Notes: generated by a model from the sequence alone, not told the origin. DNA of 64,000 bases from Multifurca ochricompacta (GCA_022496185.1 WTXG01000035.1:124001-188000); one strand, 5' to 3'; numbered from the stretch's first letter, positions 9,856 through 22,751 are shown. Translations and numbers: made by a program.

Positions 9856-11880
9856 ATGGGTCGCCTTTTAGGTCGGCTTGTTGTGGCCTTTACGACGGGC
9901 CTTATTTGCTTTATATCATATACCCCTCAGATATTCATTATATGGCCATGGTATGGCCGTGAACTCTCAGTTGAATTGCTCACCCTCCTCGTTCCATTCA
10001 AGTATGGATTTCGCGTCTGTAATCCACCATTCAGTGGAATTTACGAGGCTTTGAAAAAGCATTCTTGTAGGGATTCTGCTGTACAATTACTATCTCTGCG
10101 TCACAACAGATCCTGGAGGTGTTCCCCATGGTTGGGTATGCCACTTTTTTACTTAGGCAATACTTATCGTTTACGCATACACATCTAGGAGCCTGAATTT
10201 GATGACGCAGAAGGGTATGAGGTCAAAAAGATGACTGGCAACCCAAGATATTGCCGCATGTGCAGGCGATACAAGCCACCGCGGGCACACCACTGCAAGA
10301 CTTGTAGACGGTGCGCAATTGCCAATTGTATTCCTTCATTCCTTCCTCTGGATAACGGATCCCGCCTTTTCCAGATGCGTTCTTCGAATGGGTGAGCATG
10401 CGGGCTGTAGAAATATCGAATTGACCAATGTACAGTTCAATTGTATGTTTAGATCATCACTGCCCGTGGGTGAACAATTGCGTCGGCTTCTACAACTATG
10501 GTCATTTCATACGCTTCCTCTTCTTCGTTGACCTGGCTTGCATCTTTCATGTCACCATGATTACTCGTCGCATCTTTGACACTCTTGGAAAGCATTACTG
10601 GGTGCGGGGCCCAGACACCTTTTATAAACTTCTCTTCAACCTTTTCCAGGATTCAAGTGATACCACGGAACTCCTCTTTGTTGTTCTGAATTATGTCACA
10701 TGTGTACCCGTCCTGCTCATGGTCGGTGGCTTCAGGTGGCTTTTTTTTTATTCCTTTTCTCTGGTCGGAAATGACAAATCGTGCAGCCTGTACCACCTTT
10801 ACTGTATTCTCGGGAACACCACTACCATCGAGGGATGGGAGAAGGATAAAGTCGCAACCCTCATTCGCCGGGGCAAGATCCGCGAGATCAAGTTTCCTTA
10901 CGTCTGTGTTTGACGTCCAACCCGTTTTACCTGTCTTGATGTTTGCAATACAGAATCTTGGTGCCCGGAGGAATGTCGATTCGATGCTAGGCACGAATCC
11001 ACTCCTATGGTGCTGGCCAAACGTCGGCCCCTTGGGTACAGGGACCAAATACCAGCTCGCAGAGGGCGACGGTAAGTGGGTCGAGCTCTCCGCACGAGAT
11101 CCACAGGAACCCGAGTTTCACGAATACTCCTACGCTTATGCGTGAGATGTGGGTGAGTCCACGTTCTTCTACATTCCGCGCAGACAGATGTGCGCTCATA
11201 TTACAGTAGCGTCCTGCTCTTTCCCACTATCCCCCTCCCCCTCCCCAATACATTGTTAGTCAAGAGCACGAGCTAACGAGACGATATCGCATCCCCTCAC
11301 AGGAATCGAATTCCAGGAGGCCTGGCCTCCCCGCGACCCGACCGAGAGCCATGGCGAATGGATGCGGCCCGCCTCACCTTGGACGTACGACAATGACGGA
11401 CCGAACCCAGTGCTCATACCATCCAACTCGCGCTCCACCCAGCAACTACGTGCCCGAAAGCCAACCGGTGGTCGCCGCGTTGGTGTGTCCTCCGTACCGC
11501 CCTACCACCCCGACTACGAGCCAGTGGAGGACGGGGATGAGTGGGGAGGCAATGTCAATGTTGATGGCGATGTCGATGGCGATGACGATGACGGTGGTGC
11601 CGATGGAGTTCACTTCGCGGCGTACGAGAGCGGGATGGCACGCGTGCGTCGTGGGTCGGAGGGCTACGAGGTGCTACCTATCGATCGTGAGAGGCTACTC
11701 GCAGAGCACATCTCGACTCGTGGACGGGAGGCGGGACATTATCACCGGTACGTTCCTGATCCGCCGAGCGAGCCTGACAGTGAGAGCGGCCGGGAAGCGG
11801 ACGATGATGACGATGACGACGATGACGAGCCGCTCGCCGCGCGGGTGGAGAAGTGGCGGTCGGGTGAGGCAATTTCGTAG
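9856..11880 (+). CDS. PFA4: PFA4-type DHHC palmitoyltransferase
   Basis: Protein S-acyltransferase of the ER membrane; in yeast Pfa4 palmitoylates chitin synthase Chs3. Start ATG 9856 (MGRLLGRLVVAF) begins the first membrane segment; an in-frame ATG lies 60 bases upstream. Splicing at about 10001-10058 restores FNILVGILLYNYYLCVTTDP, the second membrane segment with the family TDPG motif. The cysteine-rich domain reads CRMCRRYKPPRAHHCKTC, then CVLRMDHHCPWVNNCVG, with the catalytic DHHC. Introns fall before CVLR and between M and DHHC, so the catalytic motif starts an exon. Two further hydrophobic stretches follow (FIRFLFFVDLACIFHV, FVVLNYVTCVPVLLMVGGF). After that comes the conserved NTTTIEGWEKDKVATLIRRG motif and the NPLLWCWPNVGPLGTG stretch. 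The last exons encode an acidic Asp-rich tail (DGDVDGDDDD, then a long D run) ending at TAG 11878. Confidence 0.9.
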
Positions 11881-12139
11881 GATTCGGTGGAGGATTCAAC
11901 AATCGAACGCTTTTTCTATCTCTTCATATAGTAATTCACGGCATCATACTTAGACCGCTGCAACATATCATATTATTTGATCAATGTGTTCTATCAAAGT
12001 TGGGCTTGCGACGAGAACGAGCTATATATCTGAGATGTACAGAGAAAACAAAAACAAATAATCAAAAAAAAAGAACAAAGCAAGAAAAAGAAAAAGAAAA
12101 AGAAAAAACCAAAGAGTGCCTAAGTAGTAGAATAGTCCA

Positions 12140-14333
12140 TCAAGTCGTGCAATGTAGGTAGACTCTCCAGACGCCCTTCGGTTCCTTGCCATCTCCCGAG
12201 CGCACGTCACTCAACTCGAGCACGCGCGCCCCAGAGCTAGGACCAAGTGCAACCTCCCACTTCCCACGCCCCAGGCACTCCACCTCTGTCTTGTCAAGCC
12301 GTACGCGCACTAGCGGGGGCCGCTTCACGCGACCGACCCTTTCCCCCTTCCGGTTCCTTTCCCCATCGTCCTTTCCCTCCTTTCTTTCACCCAAAGCCAC
12401 GCCCCCCACCTTTTCCACTTCTTCTTCTTCCTCCTCCTCCTCCTCCTCCTCCTCTGCCTCTTCTTCTTCTTCTCCTCCTCCTCCTCTCGACTCGTCGTCC
12501 GAGTCATCTAAATCAGCAGAGGGGAACAAGCGCACATCGGAGACGCGAAGCAAACGCTCTGAAGGCGCTAGTCGCAAAGACCAGCTATGCACGCCATCGC
12601 GCGCGTCGAGCGCGAACCGCCGATGGGTAGGTGCGATAGTGAGCGCGACCGAGCGCAAGGCCTGTGTCCGCACTTGCGCTTGTGCTGGTGCGTGTGCTTG
12701 TGCTTGTGCTTGTACTTGTACTTGTACTTGTGCTTGTGCTTGTGCTTGTGCTTGTGCTTGTACGTGTGCTTGTGCCTGGACCGGTGCCTGTGTCTGCACG
12801 GCAGGCTGTGGAGGAGGGTTGGGAGTGGACTTGCGAGCTAGCTCTGGTACTGGTGGTGAGGCCTGGACGTTGGCTGGACTGGGAGCCAATGCAATAGAAG
12901 GTCCAGCGACGGGAGAAGAGGAGGATGGTACAGGCGCTGGCGCTGGCGTTTCTTTTGCTGGGACCTTGAGCACGAGCGGTGTCTGTGACTGAGGCGGGGA
13001 GGCAGCGACGGTGGATGTCGAAGCTTGTGGCGGAGATTGCTGCGTTGAGGGCATCTTCAACCTGATCTTTCCGTTGGATAGGCGTGGTGGGTCCTTTGGC
13101 GCGTATTGCGGCACCACGTATGGTGCAGGGAGGTCGGCCATTAGTTTCACAAAGTATTCCTGAGGTATAATGAGCAAGTCGTTGACCATAGCAAAGGCAG
13201 TATGTACCTTGAGTTGGCTGGCAGCCTCCCAAAGAGGGGTGTGATCCTCGTTAAACTGCATTGCATTGGAAAAGACGAGCTCGACGTCCTGCGCAAATTG
13301 GGCAACATTTGAATACTCCTTCCGTTTCAGGTGTTTCTAAGTAGAGATTCTGGTCAGAACCACCAGTAAAGGGTTGGGACGAAACTTACGTAGATCTTCT
13401 CAAAGCTCATGGGGCGAGAGATCGTTTTGTAATAGATAGCCCATATCTTCTTATTGGGTAGCTCCATGAAGTCATTTGATAGGGTGTTTCCGCTGAAGAC
13501 ATACGCACTCAGAAAAAGAAGAAGCTAACACGAAAGCAGTCCTCACGCATCGTCTTTCTTGGCGACAAGCCTGTCAAGCCTGACGGTGAGTAGCCGGTTC
13601 ATAACCTTCTTCCTCTTAACTTCGTCATCGATCGGTCTTTTTGCCCCGTTTCACGGCCATCCTCTTGGGGAGGGTCTTCGTCATGTCCCTCGGCTCCGCC
13701 TTTGGTGTCGCCAGTCATGTTGACATACTCCTTGGAAGTCAGTTTCTACGGGAAGATCATGCCACAGCTGAACGCGAAATAACGAGTGGACACACGTGAA
13801 GGAATTTCGCATCATTAAAAATCTGGCTTTCCTTGAGGTTATACCGCTTAGCATTACGAAAGCACTGTTCGAGATCGCCCTTCACGGCAATTAGGGACTG
13901 GTATTCACCGGCGTCGAGGTGAGATTTGATCTTGTCGAGGGCGATGGGCTTCTTTATGACAGTGTAATAGTCTGGATACATGCGTTTGTTGGGGAGGCGA
14001 AGGAAGTCGGTTGAAAGTAAGCGGCCACTGAGAAGATCATGGTTGAAAGTAAGGAGCGAGCGAGCGGAAGCGACATGGGCGCAAGTCAGTCACGCACTCC
14101 TTGTCAACCGCCTCCTTCACCGTCTGCCACAGCTTCAAACCTTGCTCCCTAACCCGCTCTAACTTTGCAGAATCGTCTTGTTCTCGCTTCATGATAGCTT
14201 CACCAGTCACGTCTACGTCCATGTCCGCGTCAGGCTTCTTCTCTTCCTGTGGTGCGACCTCCTTGCGTCGTTTGGCGCGAGGAGCGTCTACATCGACAAC
14301 ACTAGCCAGCTTCCCGAGCTCCCTCTTTGACAT
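12140..14333 (-). CDS. Tandem bromodomain protein, RSC4-like chromatin remodeller subunit
   Basis: Acetyl-lysine reader expected in a RSC/SWI-SNF type remodelling complex. Start ATG 14333 (MSKRELGKLASVVDVD) is followed by a basic, possibly nuclear-targeting APRAKRRKE. Bromodomain 1 spans roughly LWQTVKEAVDKE to RNAKRYNLKESQIFNDAKF and includes the signature PDYYTVIKKPIALDKI. A linker with GDTKGGAEGHDEDPP follows. Bromodomain 2 has LPNKKIWAIYYKTISRPMSF, and FSNAMQFNEDHTPLWEAA. The long C-terminal region (from about 13260 down) is low-complexity: P/S/T-rich, a (QA)n run encoded by a CTTGTG-type repeat at about 12690-12780, and a glutamate run at about 12418-12480. The final block, RFALDARDGVHSWSLRL to WRVYLHC, looks structured and may be the Rsc4-type C-terminal domain. 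At least three short introns lie between 13300 and 14040. The two-bromodomain layout supports RSC4/RSC1-like over a BET protein, because no ET domain is seen. Confidence 0.8.
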
Positions 14334-14957
14334 GTTTTTCAGAGAAAAGTGAAGATTTGTCAGTTTAAAACTGAGGAAATAACAGTGAGGACACCCGCGG
14401 TGCGCCCTAATTCGATTCAATTGGACAGGGCAAACGGGGAGCAACACGTGACACAATGACACGAGAACCCCCGGTAAACAAAATTTTATATATATCTCAT
14501 CTCATCTCAAGCAAAGCATTTCTCTCTTATTTTCTTGAAACATACTAGTTCTATGTTATATGTCATATTATAGACGACGACGAAGTACTCAATCCTCATA
14601 TGTCCCACGGAAAATATGTATGTGACGTAACGACGACATCACATGATGCTGCATGTGACCATAGTCGACAGTCCCCGCACTCCCGCTAGCCCGCTAATTC
14701 AGCACAGCCTCATACATGCTACGCATTCGCATTCGCATTCCCAATCCCAATCCCAATGCATGGTTTTTAATAGTCCCTTACAGGCACTGTGACTAACTTG
14801 AAGGGCAGTGCGGGCAGTGCACACCCGTACCCACATGCACTAGGGCCGAGGCGACCTAGCGCTCACCTCGTGTCCTCAATGGGACAGCAGCCTCCCTCAG
14901 CTGTACATCGACGACCCTCCATTTCTTCTTTGCACACACCATACCTTAAACTCTCAA
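14334..14957. promoter_or_regulatory. Divergent intergenic region
   Basis: About 620 bp between the start codons of the bromodomain gene (minus) and the DUF6535 gene (plus). It contains a CACGTG E-box at about 14446 and small tandem hexamers (CATTCG and CCAATC units, about 14723-14757). No gene seen. Confidence 0.4.
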
Positions 14958-16975
14958 ATGTCTCAAGCTCAACCTCTATACCGGGTTATCGATGTCCCAA
15001 ATGAGTTGGAAGGCTTTGGCACATGTATGTCCTATGATACCACTCACTCAGCTCTATCCTCATTGATTTCGCCCACTTGCATAGATGACCACCGCTACCC
15101 ACCTCGACCAGGACAATTTAAGGAAGAGTCCAACTTTGCCGATAGCTCGGGGCCGATCTTCAACATGTATCTAGAATTGGCAGAGAAAGAAGACGAGAGG
15201 ATGGCCGATAGCTGGAAAGCCGACGCTGATGGTATCCTAGTCTTCGTGAGTCTTCTGACTAATCTCCAAATTTTCCAGCTAAATTATCAACCCGAAACGG
15301 CTTAGACTGGTCTGTTCTCTGCAGCAGTCGCTGCTTTGATTTCGATATCGATCCAGGACCTTCGCCCAAATTCGCAGGACACCTCCGCATTCTATCTACA
15401 GAATATTTATCAACTCTTAGCTGACCGCAACACATCTGTTCCTCCCACTTTGACCAGGCCACCCGCGTTCTCCCCACCGAAATACGCTATTTGGGTCAAT
15501 TCCCTATGGTTCTTGAGCTTGGTTATCAGTCTTACCTGTGCTCTATTGGCAACACTACTCCAGCAGTGGGCACGTCGATATCTTAAGGCGACTCGAACAC
15601 GGTATAGTCCACACAAGCGAGCTCGTATTCGGGCATTTTTTGCAGAGGGTGTCGAGAAGTTGCACCTCCCTTGGGCAGTTGAAGCATTGCCTGCACTCTT
15701 ACATGTTTCCCTATTCCTGTTCTTCGCCGGTCTTCTCGTATTTCTATTCAATATCAATCACTCGATCTTCAATGCCGTGGTCTGGTGGGTCGGGCTTTGC
15801 GGAACGGTATACGGGTGCATCACGTTGATGCCAATCTTTCGGCCTGATAGCCCCTACTATTCGCCACTCTCGTCATCGGTCTGGTTGCTTCATACCTGCA
15901 TTGTGCTTGTATTTGGCAGACTTTTCGCCACCCTTTGCATTATCGCACGTTTTGGAGACATGTCCCGCCTCAGCTCTGATTTTGTATATCGTTATTATGA
16001 CCGGCTTTCATATGGTATTGGTAAGACCGCAGAAAGTGCTGCTTTCAATTTGTCATCGAGGATCGATGGTCGTGCCTTGACGTGGATACTCGAATCTTTG
16101 GACGAAGATCATGAATTGGAGCGATTCTTCAATGGCATCCTTGGCTTTTTCAAGTCAGCCGTGGTCAAGAATCCCCCGAACGCTTTCAAGACGGCAGGTA
16201 GCGAGAAGATGTCCGAAGCTTCAATCGGATTGGTGGGCCGTACATGGACCTCTAACTTAATCGATGAGTCGATCAAGCAACGGCGGATCGGCATCATCGA
16301 ACAGGTAATGGCCATGCCATCTTTTCCCATCAGTCGGGACGCCATTCTGATTGCCGTTGACGACGACAAAATGAGTACTTCCACTCGGTCGAATTTGGTT
16401 TCTTTTTGAAGAGGGTTACTCGTAATAAATCAAAAGCTGCTCGCTATGCGAGATGGGCGATCTCGAAGATTATAGCAAGATCGCAAGAACGCGATGGTCG
16501 TTGGTTCCAACTTGTTACAGAGCAGTTGGGTGTCTCGAGATCGACAATCGAGTACTACCTTGCACACGGGGATAGCCTATATCTTGCCAATTTGAACCAT
16601 ATTACTGAGGACATGATTGATTTCTATTCTGAGGATCCTCGACTTGATCGCCTGACGGACGCGACTCTCGAAGCGGCTTCCCTCTTTAACATACAAAATA
16701 CACTTCCTGAACTGCAACACGACTTCTGTGGCCTGTGGAACCGAATTCATCAAAAGGCGAGGGGCGTCCACTCATCTAGTATGACCCGTGACCCCGTGAA
16801 TATCCTGTTTGAGATTCGTCGCCTTTACATCGCTTTACACCAGGGTACTAGTGCTGCTCCTACGGCATTTTCTGCCTCCACTCGAGATGATACTGTCGCT
16901 CTATACTACGTATCATCGTATCCACAATGCAACGTCCCAGGACACCACCCACATTCGACTTCTCATCCTTACTAA
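14958..16975 (+). CDS. DUF6535 multi-pass membrane protein, frame broken once
   Basis: Member of the DUF6535 family, a large Agaricomycete-specific family of unknown function. Start ATG 14958 (MSQAQPLYRVIDVPNE). Introns at about 15025-15085 and 15247-15305 join MYLELAEKEDERMADSWKAD to FTGLFSAAVAALISIS, the family's opening membrane segment. Next come QWARRYL preceded by a second hydrophobic segment (WFLSLVISLTCALLATLL), and two more segments around LHVSLFLFFAGLLVFLF and VVWWVGLCGTVYGCI. The soluble C-terminal half continues in a different frame after a run of five T at 16403-16407. Adding one T would join NLVSF to LKRVTRNKSK without a gap, so a base is missing either in the genome or in the assembly. 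The frame then stops at 16973, but short conserved-looking pieces continue in other frames to about 17230. Confidence 0.75.
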
Positions 16976-18830
16976 AACTAAAAAAAGTGGTTGTTGGCAC
17001 GGCAGCACAGATTTCACAGGCTCCTGCTACCTTATCCTTATTCCCCGCTATCCCATTCCGATCCTCGTCACCCGTCGATCCTTTTAATAGACCCGAATGA
17101 TGTCCCATCTTTTTACACACAATCTCATCCCGTCCCCCATGTTACTGCTTTTGCTTTAAATTCTCGGCAGCTTCCACACTCATGCGACGTCATTGTATTC
17201 AGTCGTCGCTGGTGCGATGCAAAGAATTGCTAATAGCCCTGCCATTCTGCCTACTGGCAATATGATACCTCATTCCACGTTTATATGCCTTCCTCCGCTC
17301 GACTCAACTATACACAGCCCAATCTATGGCCATTCAAGATAGCTCTAGCTCAAATCTTTCCTGGACTCATTGCTCCACTTTCAACTTGTCTTTTCATCTA
17401 GGCCAGTCTGACTATCATCTTTATGCAATTCCAGTCTCCTATTTGACTTGAAGCCTTGAGATATGTATTTAGAGACTCATTTTTGCAAAGTAAAGTAGAA
17501 TCGTCTTTATGAAAGGTTCTCTCTACATGCCCATTTAATCTTTAGAAAAAGACTTGAATTGCCTTGATTTTCAAAAAAACTTGTGCATTAGTATCACAGC
17601 CTTAATGGCTCATAACCAGAGACATACACGGGCTCAATTTACCCAGATTCACACCAACCCTGTCTACCCTGTTACGGTTGGTAGGCCGTATCGCGTGGAA
17701 AGGATTCAGAGGTCGGGAGTTCCGAAGGACAGGGTTCGAGGTTCAGATAGCTGACGTACACGTGAGAGTAATTCAGAGATCTCGAGTCTGTCGAGTCTGG
17801 GACTGGGACTCGAGTTTTTTCGTATCTACATGGCATGGCCTAGGTAGTCGTCTGTATGGAATGCGATAGAATGTAAGGTACGGGATTACCATGCGTTGAG
17901 GACGCTGCCTGTGGAAAGAAAAAGACAAGTCGTAACAGACCCGAATCGTTATTCAAGTCGTATCATGGAATGTGATCTAATGGCTATCACGCTTTGCATA
18001 AAGAGAAAGAGAGAAGACTCTGGGGGTGGGGGGTGGGGAAAAGGGAGGGACCATAGGAAAATCATGGTGCCTGCTTGACGTGTCTAATCGATCTCATCTT
18101 TCCCCCCTTTTTTTTCCTGTCTCTCTCTCACCTATCACCACCACTACCCTCAACCAACAAAACCAACGGACCATCGCGTGGACTCTCACTGAAGCATATT
18201 TTGCCGGACGCATCAACTTTGTTCAGGATTGTGATCAAGGGTCAAGTCAAATCCGATGTACCGGATATTTAACCGGTAACATCGTACGTCCTCACCATGA
18301 CTGCGGGGCTTGCGTTATTAGAATAGTTTTTTTCTTCTTCTTCCTTCTTGATCATAATCGATTGTCTGCGCTCATATCCATTCACCTCATCTTATAGACT
18401 TTTGTCTAGATAGTCCCCCGCTCCCTGCATTTGTGTTCGCGCTCGGGGCCAACTCGCTGCTAAGACGCCTTGCCAACTTCAATTGCTTTCCTTTTTTTTT
18501 TCGCTACATGCAGGTGATCAGACATTCGATTTTGGCACATGGGACGGAGACATAGTGCGTATTTCGGGACACTTGTTCAAACTATAGCACAATATATATA
18601 TGCTCACGCAGACGCAGCTAGAGAAATGGAAGCCAAACCAAGACAAAGGTAGGACAAATACCCCAAACAACCAGAGCAAAAGCAAAAAAAGGCGACTATC
18701 CATAGCATCGCACCGCAAACACAGTAAAGCTGACGAGAGTAAAGAAGGGAGAAAAGAAAGAAGAAAAAGGTAGAAGGGTAAGAGTACCAACGTCTAGTCT
18801 TTAGTTTACGATTTCAGCCATGGCGCTTCC
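16976..18830. other. Intergenic region with possible DUF6535 tail and a possible small gene
   Basis: 16976-17230 holds interrupted coding-like pieces (for example VPHVTAFALNSRQLPHS), probably the decayed or mis-framed end of the DUF6535 gene. 17230-18100 shows nothing I can name. At about 18180-18285 a plus-strand frame reads WTLTEAYFAGRINFVQDC and then RCTGYLTGNI before a GTACGT donor. At 18511 a CAG acceptor precedes GDQTFDFGTWDGD. These could be exons of a small unrecognised gene, but I could not build a complete model. The stretch 18560-18830 is purine-rich. Confidence 0.3.
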
Positions 18831-20677
18831 TCATGACTTGCCTCGACCCTGCTGCTCCCTGCATCCCTTCTTCGACGACTCCGGAAACAACTCCCTGATG
18901 ATTACAGCAAATGGTTTCCCTATCTCTTCTCCGGTCCTCAGGCATCGCTCTAGTCGGCCCTTGAACTCTTCGTGTAGTCGTGTGGTCTCTATGCGCTTGA
19001 CCTCGGCCATACCAGGCGCCACTTTGATACATCTGTCTGGCATGCTCTTCTTGTGCCGCTTGAGCGAGTCGGCCCGCGCAAAGAAATCTCCACATCGATC
19101 GCAGAAGTGGATGCACAGGGGATGCGCCTCCATGGTGTCGCAATGCCTCTTGAAGTCCTCCCAACTCCCAAACCCGGCGCGAGGACATAGCCGACACTTG
19201 AGCTCTCCGATAGTCCGCCTGTCCCAGTCCGCCTTCGTGGCCAGGAGTAGTGCCCTATGTCTGTCCTTCATCCGTTTGGGGATCCAGAAGTGCTCACCCA
19301 TCGTGTGCTCCTCGTTGCTGTCCTCTTCACCGCCGCCCTCTACTCCGTAGACCACCTCCGCCCTCTCCTTCACCGTCTCGCCCATGTCGTGCTGCATCCC
19401 CTCTCCCTGCACTCTCTCCTCGACCCAAAACAGGTCCCCCCACACAGTAGTCCCCGCCGACTCCTGCTGGACACTTGGCCCTGGCAGAAATTGATGGTAA
19501 ACTCCCTGAGCGTTCTTGTCCGCGAGCCTCTCCGCTCCGCGTCCCACCGCCTCGGATTTGCCAATTGGTTTCGTCGGGGTCCTGGTTGCAGGTTTGTGAC
19601 GGGTCCTGCTTGTGGACGCCGCTGCTTCCAAGACCCCAAGGGAAGTCGCCCTGCCTTTACCCCTCTTCCGGGGGCGTGATTCATAGCAGTCGGCCTCTTG
19701 GTTACTGTCGTCATCGGGGTTCCCTGGTCCCCGTGGGCGTTTACTGAGGACCGTGCCCGGCAGCCCCTTCCTGCCGACCGGGGGTGGCTTCGCAACTGGC
19801 ACGCTGAGACTTGGAGCGCCGAGCTCGACCAACCCCCCTGTAGCCGGGTACCTGCATGCCAGTTGTCAGCAAAGGCGAACGCATGACTCTCGTAAGTGTA
19901 AAGGCAGAGGAGAGGGCACTTACGACTCAGTTTCCAATATGCCCACAGCATCGAAAGAAGTCTCACCGCGAACTGGTGCGACTGGCTCCGAAGTATTCCC
20001 ATCCCCGGCGAAGTAGGACGACACCATGCTGGCTAATAGAACCTGCGAGGTACCAAGGTGAACTGCATGTCTCCGAATTGCGCCATTCGACACTCACATC
20101 ATAGGTCATATCACCTGCGACGTTGTTAGGGAATGGGATACATGGCGCATCACTCTGCAGCGATGCGATCGAATTTGTGTCCACAAGAGCTGTTGGTCCC
20201 GGATGAACACGGATGACATCGGGCGAAGATGAAAGCTGAAACATACGGGGCACTGGCGTGAGCCAAGAAGCCAATTCCTGCGTGGTGCAAGAACAGAAAG
20301 TGAGTAGACATTCGCGGTCGGGGGGGGAAGCTGAATAGTTATGTACTCACCGGATACATATTGGCGAGTAGGTTTTCGTCGTCGCTGTGCGCGACGGGGG
20401 CTGGTGCGACCCCAGGGTGGGTTTTGAAGTCCACACCGTCGTTAAGGTCCATTGCAGTTATCGGATCCCAAATAATGTCCTGTGAAACCGAAACGTGAAT
20501 GACCTCTCATAGCCGGGAAGAAAAAATTGCGCTTACTGGACCCTCCAAAAACGCATTGAGGTTGATCTCCTCATGTTGGGACCAATTGGCGAATTGGTGG
20601 AGCTCTCCTTGCTCGAGCGAAAAGTCTGACCACTCCGAGGAGGTCAGGAATTGATCAATGGTGTGGAAGTAATTCAT
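18831..20677 (-). CDS. C2H2 zinc-finger transcription factor
   Basis: Putative nuclear DNA-binding regulator. Start ATG 20677 (MNYFHTIDQFLTSSEWSDFS); the gene has about four short introns in its 5' half (around 20480-20540, 20285-20350, 20040-20100 and 19850-19920). The N-terminal region is acidic and serine-rich, as in activation domains. The middle has a basic stretch (RPRKRGKGR). Two zinc fingers lie near the C-terminus: CRLCPRAGFGSWEDFKRH, with its second histidine inside the MEAHPLCIH segment, and CDRCGDFFARADSLKRHKK, then PDRC. The variant spacing (final Cys) is common in basidiomycete regulators of this type. The tail FKGRLERCLRTGEEIGKPF ends at the TAG at 18831. No target or pathway can be inferred. 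Confidence 0.75.
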
Positions 20678-22104
20678 GGGTAAATAAATTCTGTGGAGTG
20701 CGAAGGGAGAGGAGGCTCTGGGGAGACTGTGTGGTAGGCAAGTGCAGGGGGAGATAGTTGGAATATGTGTGGTGGAGAGAAATGTGGAGGGAGCACCGCC
20801 CTTTTATGACGCTTGGAAAAAGTAAGGCGGCCTTGCTTGTGAGTTTTGTTGTGCCCGTTCACACCAGGGCTGAGATACGACCTCACACGACTTTTAGGCC
20901 CTTCACCCCCCCACCCCCCCGTGGATGGGGAGGGGGGCACACGTCAAGATAATAATGTCTGTCCCTAGTTCTTTGTAGGAAAAAAGTCCCTTTGACCCGC
21001 TCGCTTTGGCTAGATGATGACAGTCTCGTGTCCTTCATGAGTGCATCACGCATCAGTGAGACAAAGAAACAAAGACTACAAAAAAATATCTTGAATCGGA
21101 AAAATCGCCACAGGGGTTTAGCTGTATGAAGGAGCAGAGAAGCATGCAAATGTGCCTATCGCTTTTTTTTTTCTTCATTGTTCGGTATCCAAATGCACAT
21201 TAATAGATTTATTTTCTGTGTCTAGGCCTTCCACGACCGAGGTGAAGAAAATTTAGGGGGAGAGTGATCTCCTCACCTCTCATCATGTGAATGAAAATCA
21301 AAAAATCGAGTACTATACGGAGGGTAAAAAGCAAAAAGAACCTGATACGCGTGGCTCTCAAGGGGGGCCGTTTTATCTAACAAGATACATTATTCCAATA
21401 ACCAAATAATCAATCCACCTTGTTTCTGTCAATTGAAGCGGAGGCGCAGGCGCATGAACTAAATTTCCTCCCCTCAAAACTTTTGCTTTCATTACAATTA
21501 ACTAACAATCGCCCGGCCCGCTGAACGCATGCGAAATAACCTAACACCTGACACACACATGAGACAGACCAGACCCTCACACTCGCCACGCCCTGCTGGC
21601 TACAATCAGCAAGAATGGCCTGTCCTCGACAACTTACTCATGGCGCAGTCACCCAGCAGAAAGATGTGATGTTCTTCGTTGGTGTTATGTAAGGTAAGCT
21701 TAATTCCACCGCTATGGATTACCACCGGACAGCACAGAGATGTCGACGGCTCCTACCTGTAGTCGCAGTTGCCCCAAATTTTACTGGTAATTATCACCAC
21801 AACGTGGAAGGTCATTAGAAAAGATGATGATGATGTAGGAGTAGCCCCAAAGGCGTGAAAGAAAAGGCTTAATTATCAGAAACCCCCCCCCTTCCCTCAC
21901 GTCCTTTTTGTTCAGCCCCACCTCTCCGAGAAATGGCTCTGGACGTCGGGAATGGTGCCGCGCGCCGCATCAGAAATACATCTCACCCCCCCCCCCCCCG
22001 GCCCCCCACCCCCCCATTCCAACACCTAGCTTTCCTGTGCTTTCACCCCCCGACTTTTCCTCTTTTTTTTCCCTCTTGCTGCCTGCTTGCTTTAGTGCCG
22101 TGCT
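20678..22104. other. Intergenic region
   Basis: Upstream of the C2H2 gene. It has G/C homopolymer runs (about 20907-20936; a 15-base C run near 21987) and pyrimidine tracts, and no convincing gene on either strand. Confidence 0.4.
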
Positions 22105-22114
22105 TTACAATCAA

Positions 22115-22589
22115 CGTTTCAGGGCTAGGTTGTCATCACCACCACCACCACCACCACCACCACCACCTTCAATATCGCCTGTCTCTAGATCGGTGAAGGG
22201 ACCGTTCAAGACTGTCCTCTTCAAACTGTTTCAAGAGATTTAACATGGCCTTGCGTTCTGCAACAGATGAAGAAGGTTCTGCGTGAATGGTAAAATGGCT
22301 CTGAGCATTGCGAGTGTGTCTGGAATGAAAAAAAGGAGGGGAGGGGACAGGTGCCCTAATGAATTAATTACATTGCTTCAAAAAAAAGTTCTAGTTCAGA
22401 CATATCTCTGCACACGAAAACATGGGAGTGAGCAATAGAGTAGATTGCAACGCGGGCAAGTGTATCGAAAGAACTGTCGGCGGCATCTACCGCGGGCAAT
22501 GAATTGTGTTAGCAGTTCAGGCGTACATGCCGCAAAATGGGGTTTTGTCGTTGGGCAGGGGTCACAATGGGCAAAGTGTAAGTTACCAT
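22115..22589 (-). pseudogene. Truncated ZNHIT2-like zinc-finger pseudogene
   Basis: Relic of the ZNHIT2-like gene found intact in layout at 48629-50386. The ATG at 22589 and the HIT finger (CRRQFFRYTCPRCNLLYCSL) are recognisable. An internal deletion in the first exon shifts the frame, about 20 bases are missing after the EPFYH codons, and an extra base occurs in the GAACGGTCCC segment. The copy stops at the GGT-repeat near 22135, so all of the C-terminal domain is absent. Confidence 0.75.
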
Positions 22590-22751
22590 TAATAAAATAA
22601 TACGACGATAAATTTTCCAAAAAAAAGTAATGTTCATCGTGATCTAGTAGATGCACAGATGGTTTAGATTCTACTGCTGCATGGAATATCTATCCTACAA
22701 CGATCATAGCGAAACGAACAACCCCAGCAATCGTGACTCCGCTTAATTCAT

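Noticed and set aside
9420..9857. Minus-strand frame in the divergent promoter, possible first exon of the hypothetical gene
   Set aside because: A GTACGT...CTCTAG intron could link it to the gene at 8433-9408, but the peptide shows no recognisable content and ATG 9408 gives a simpler model.
12186..12992. Long plus-strand frame with Cys/Thr and Ser repeats
   Set aside because: It is the antisense of the repeat-rich C-terminal exon of the bromodomain gene; the composition mirrors the (QA)n and glutamate runs and no family is recognisable.
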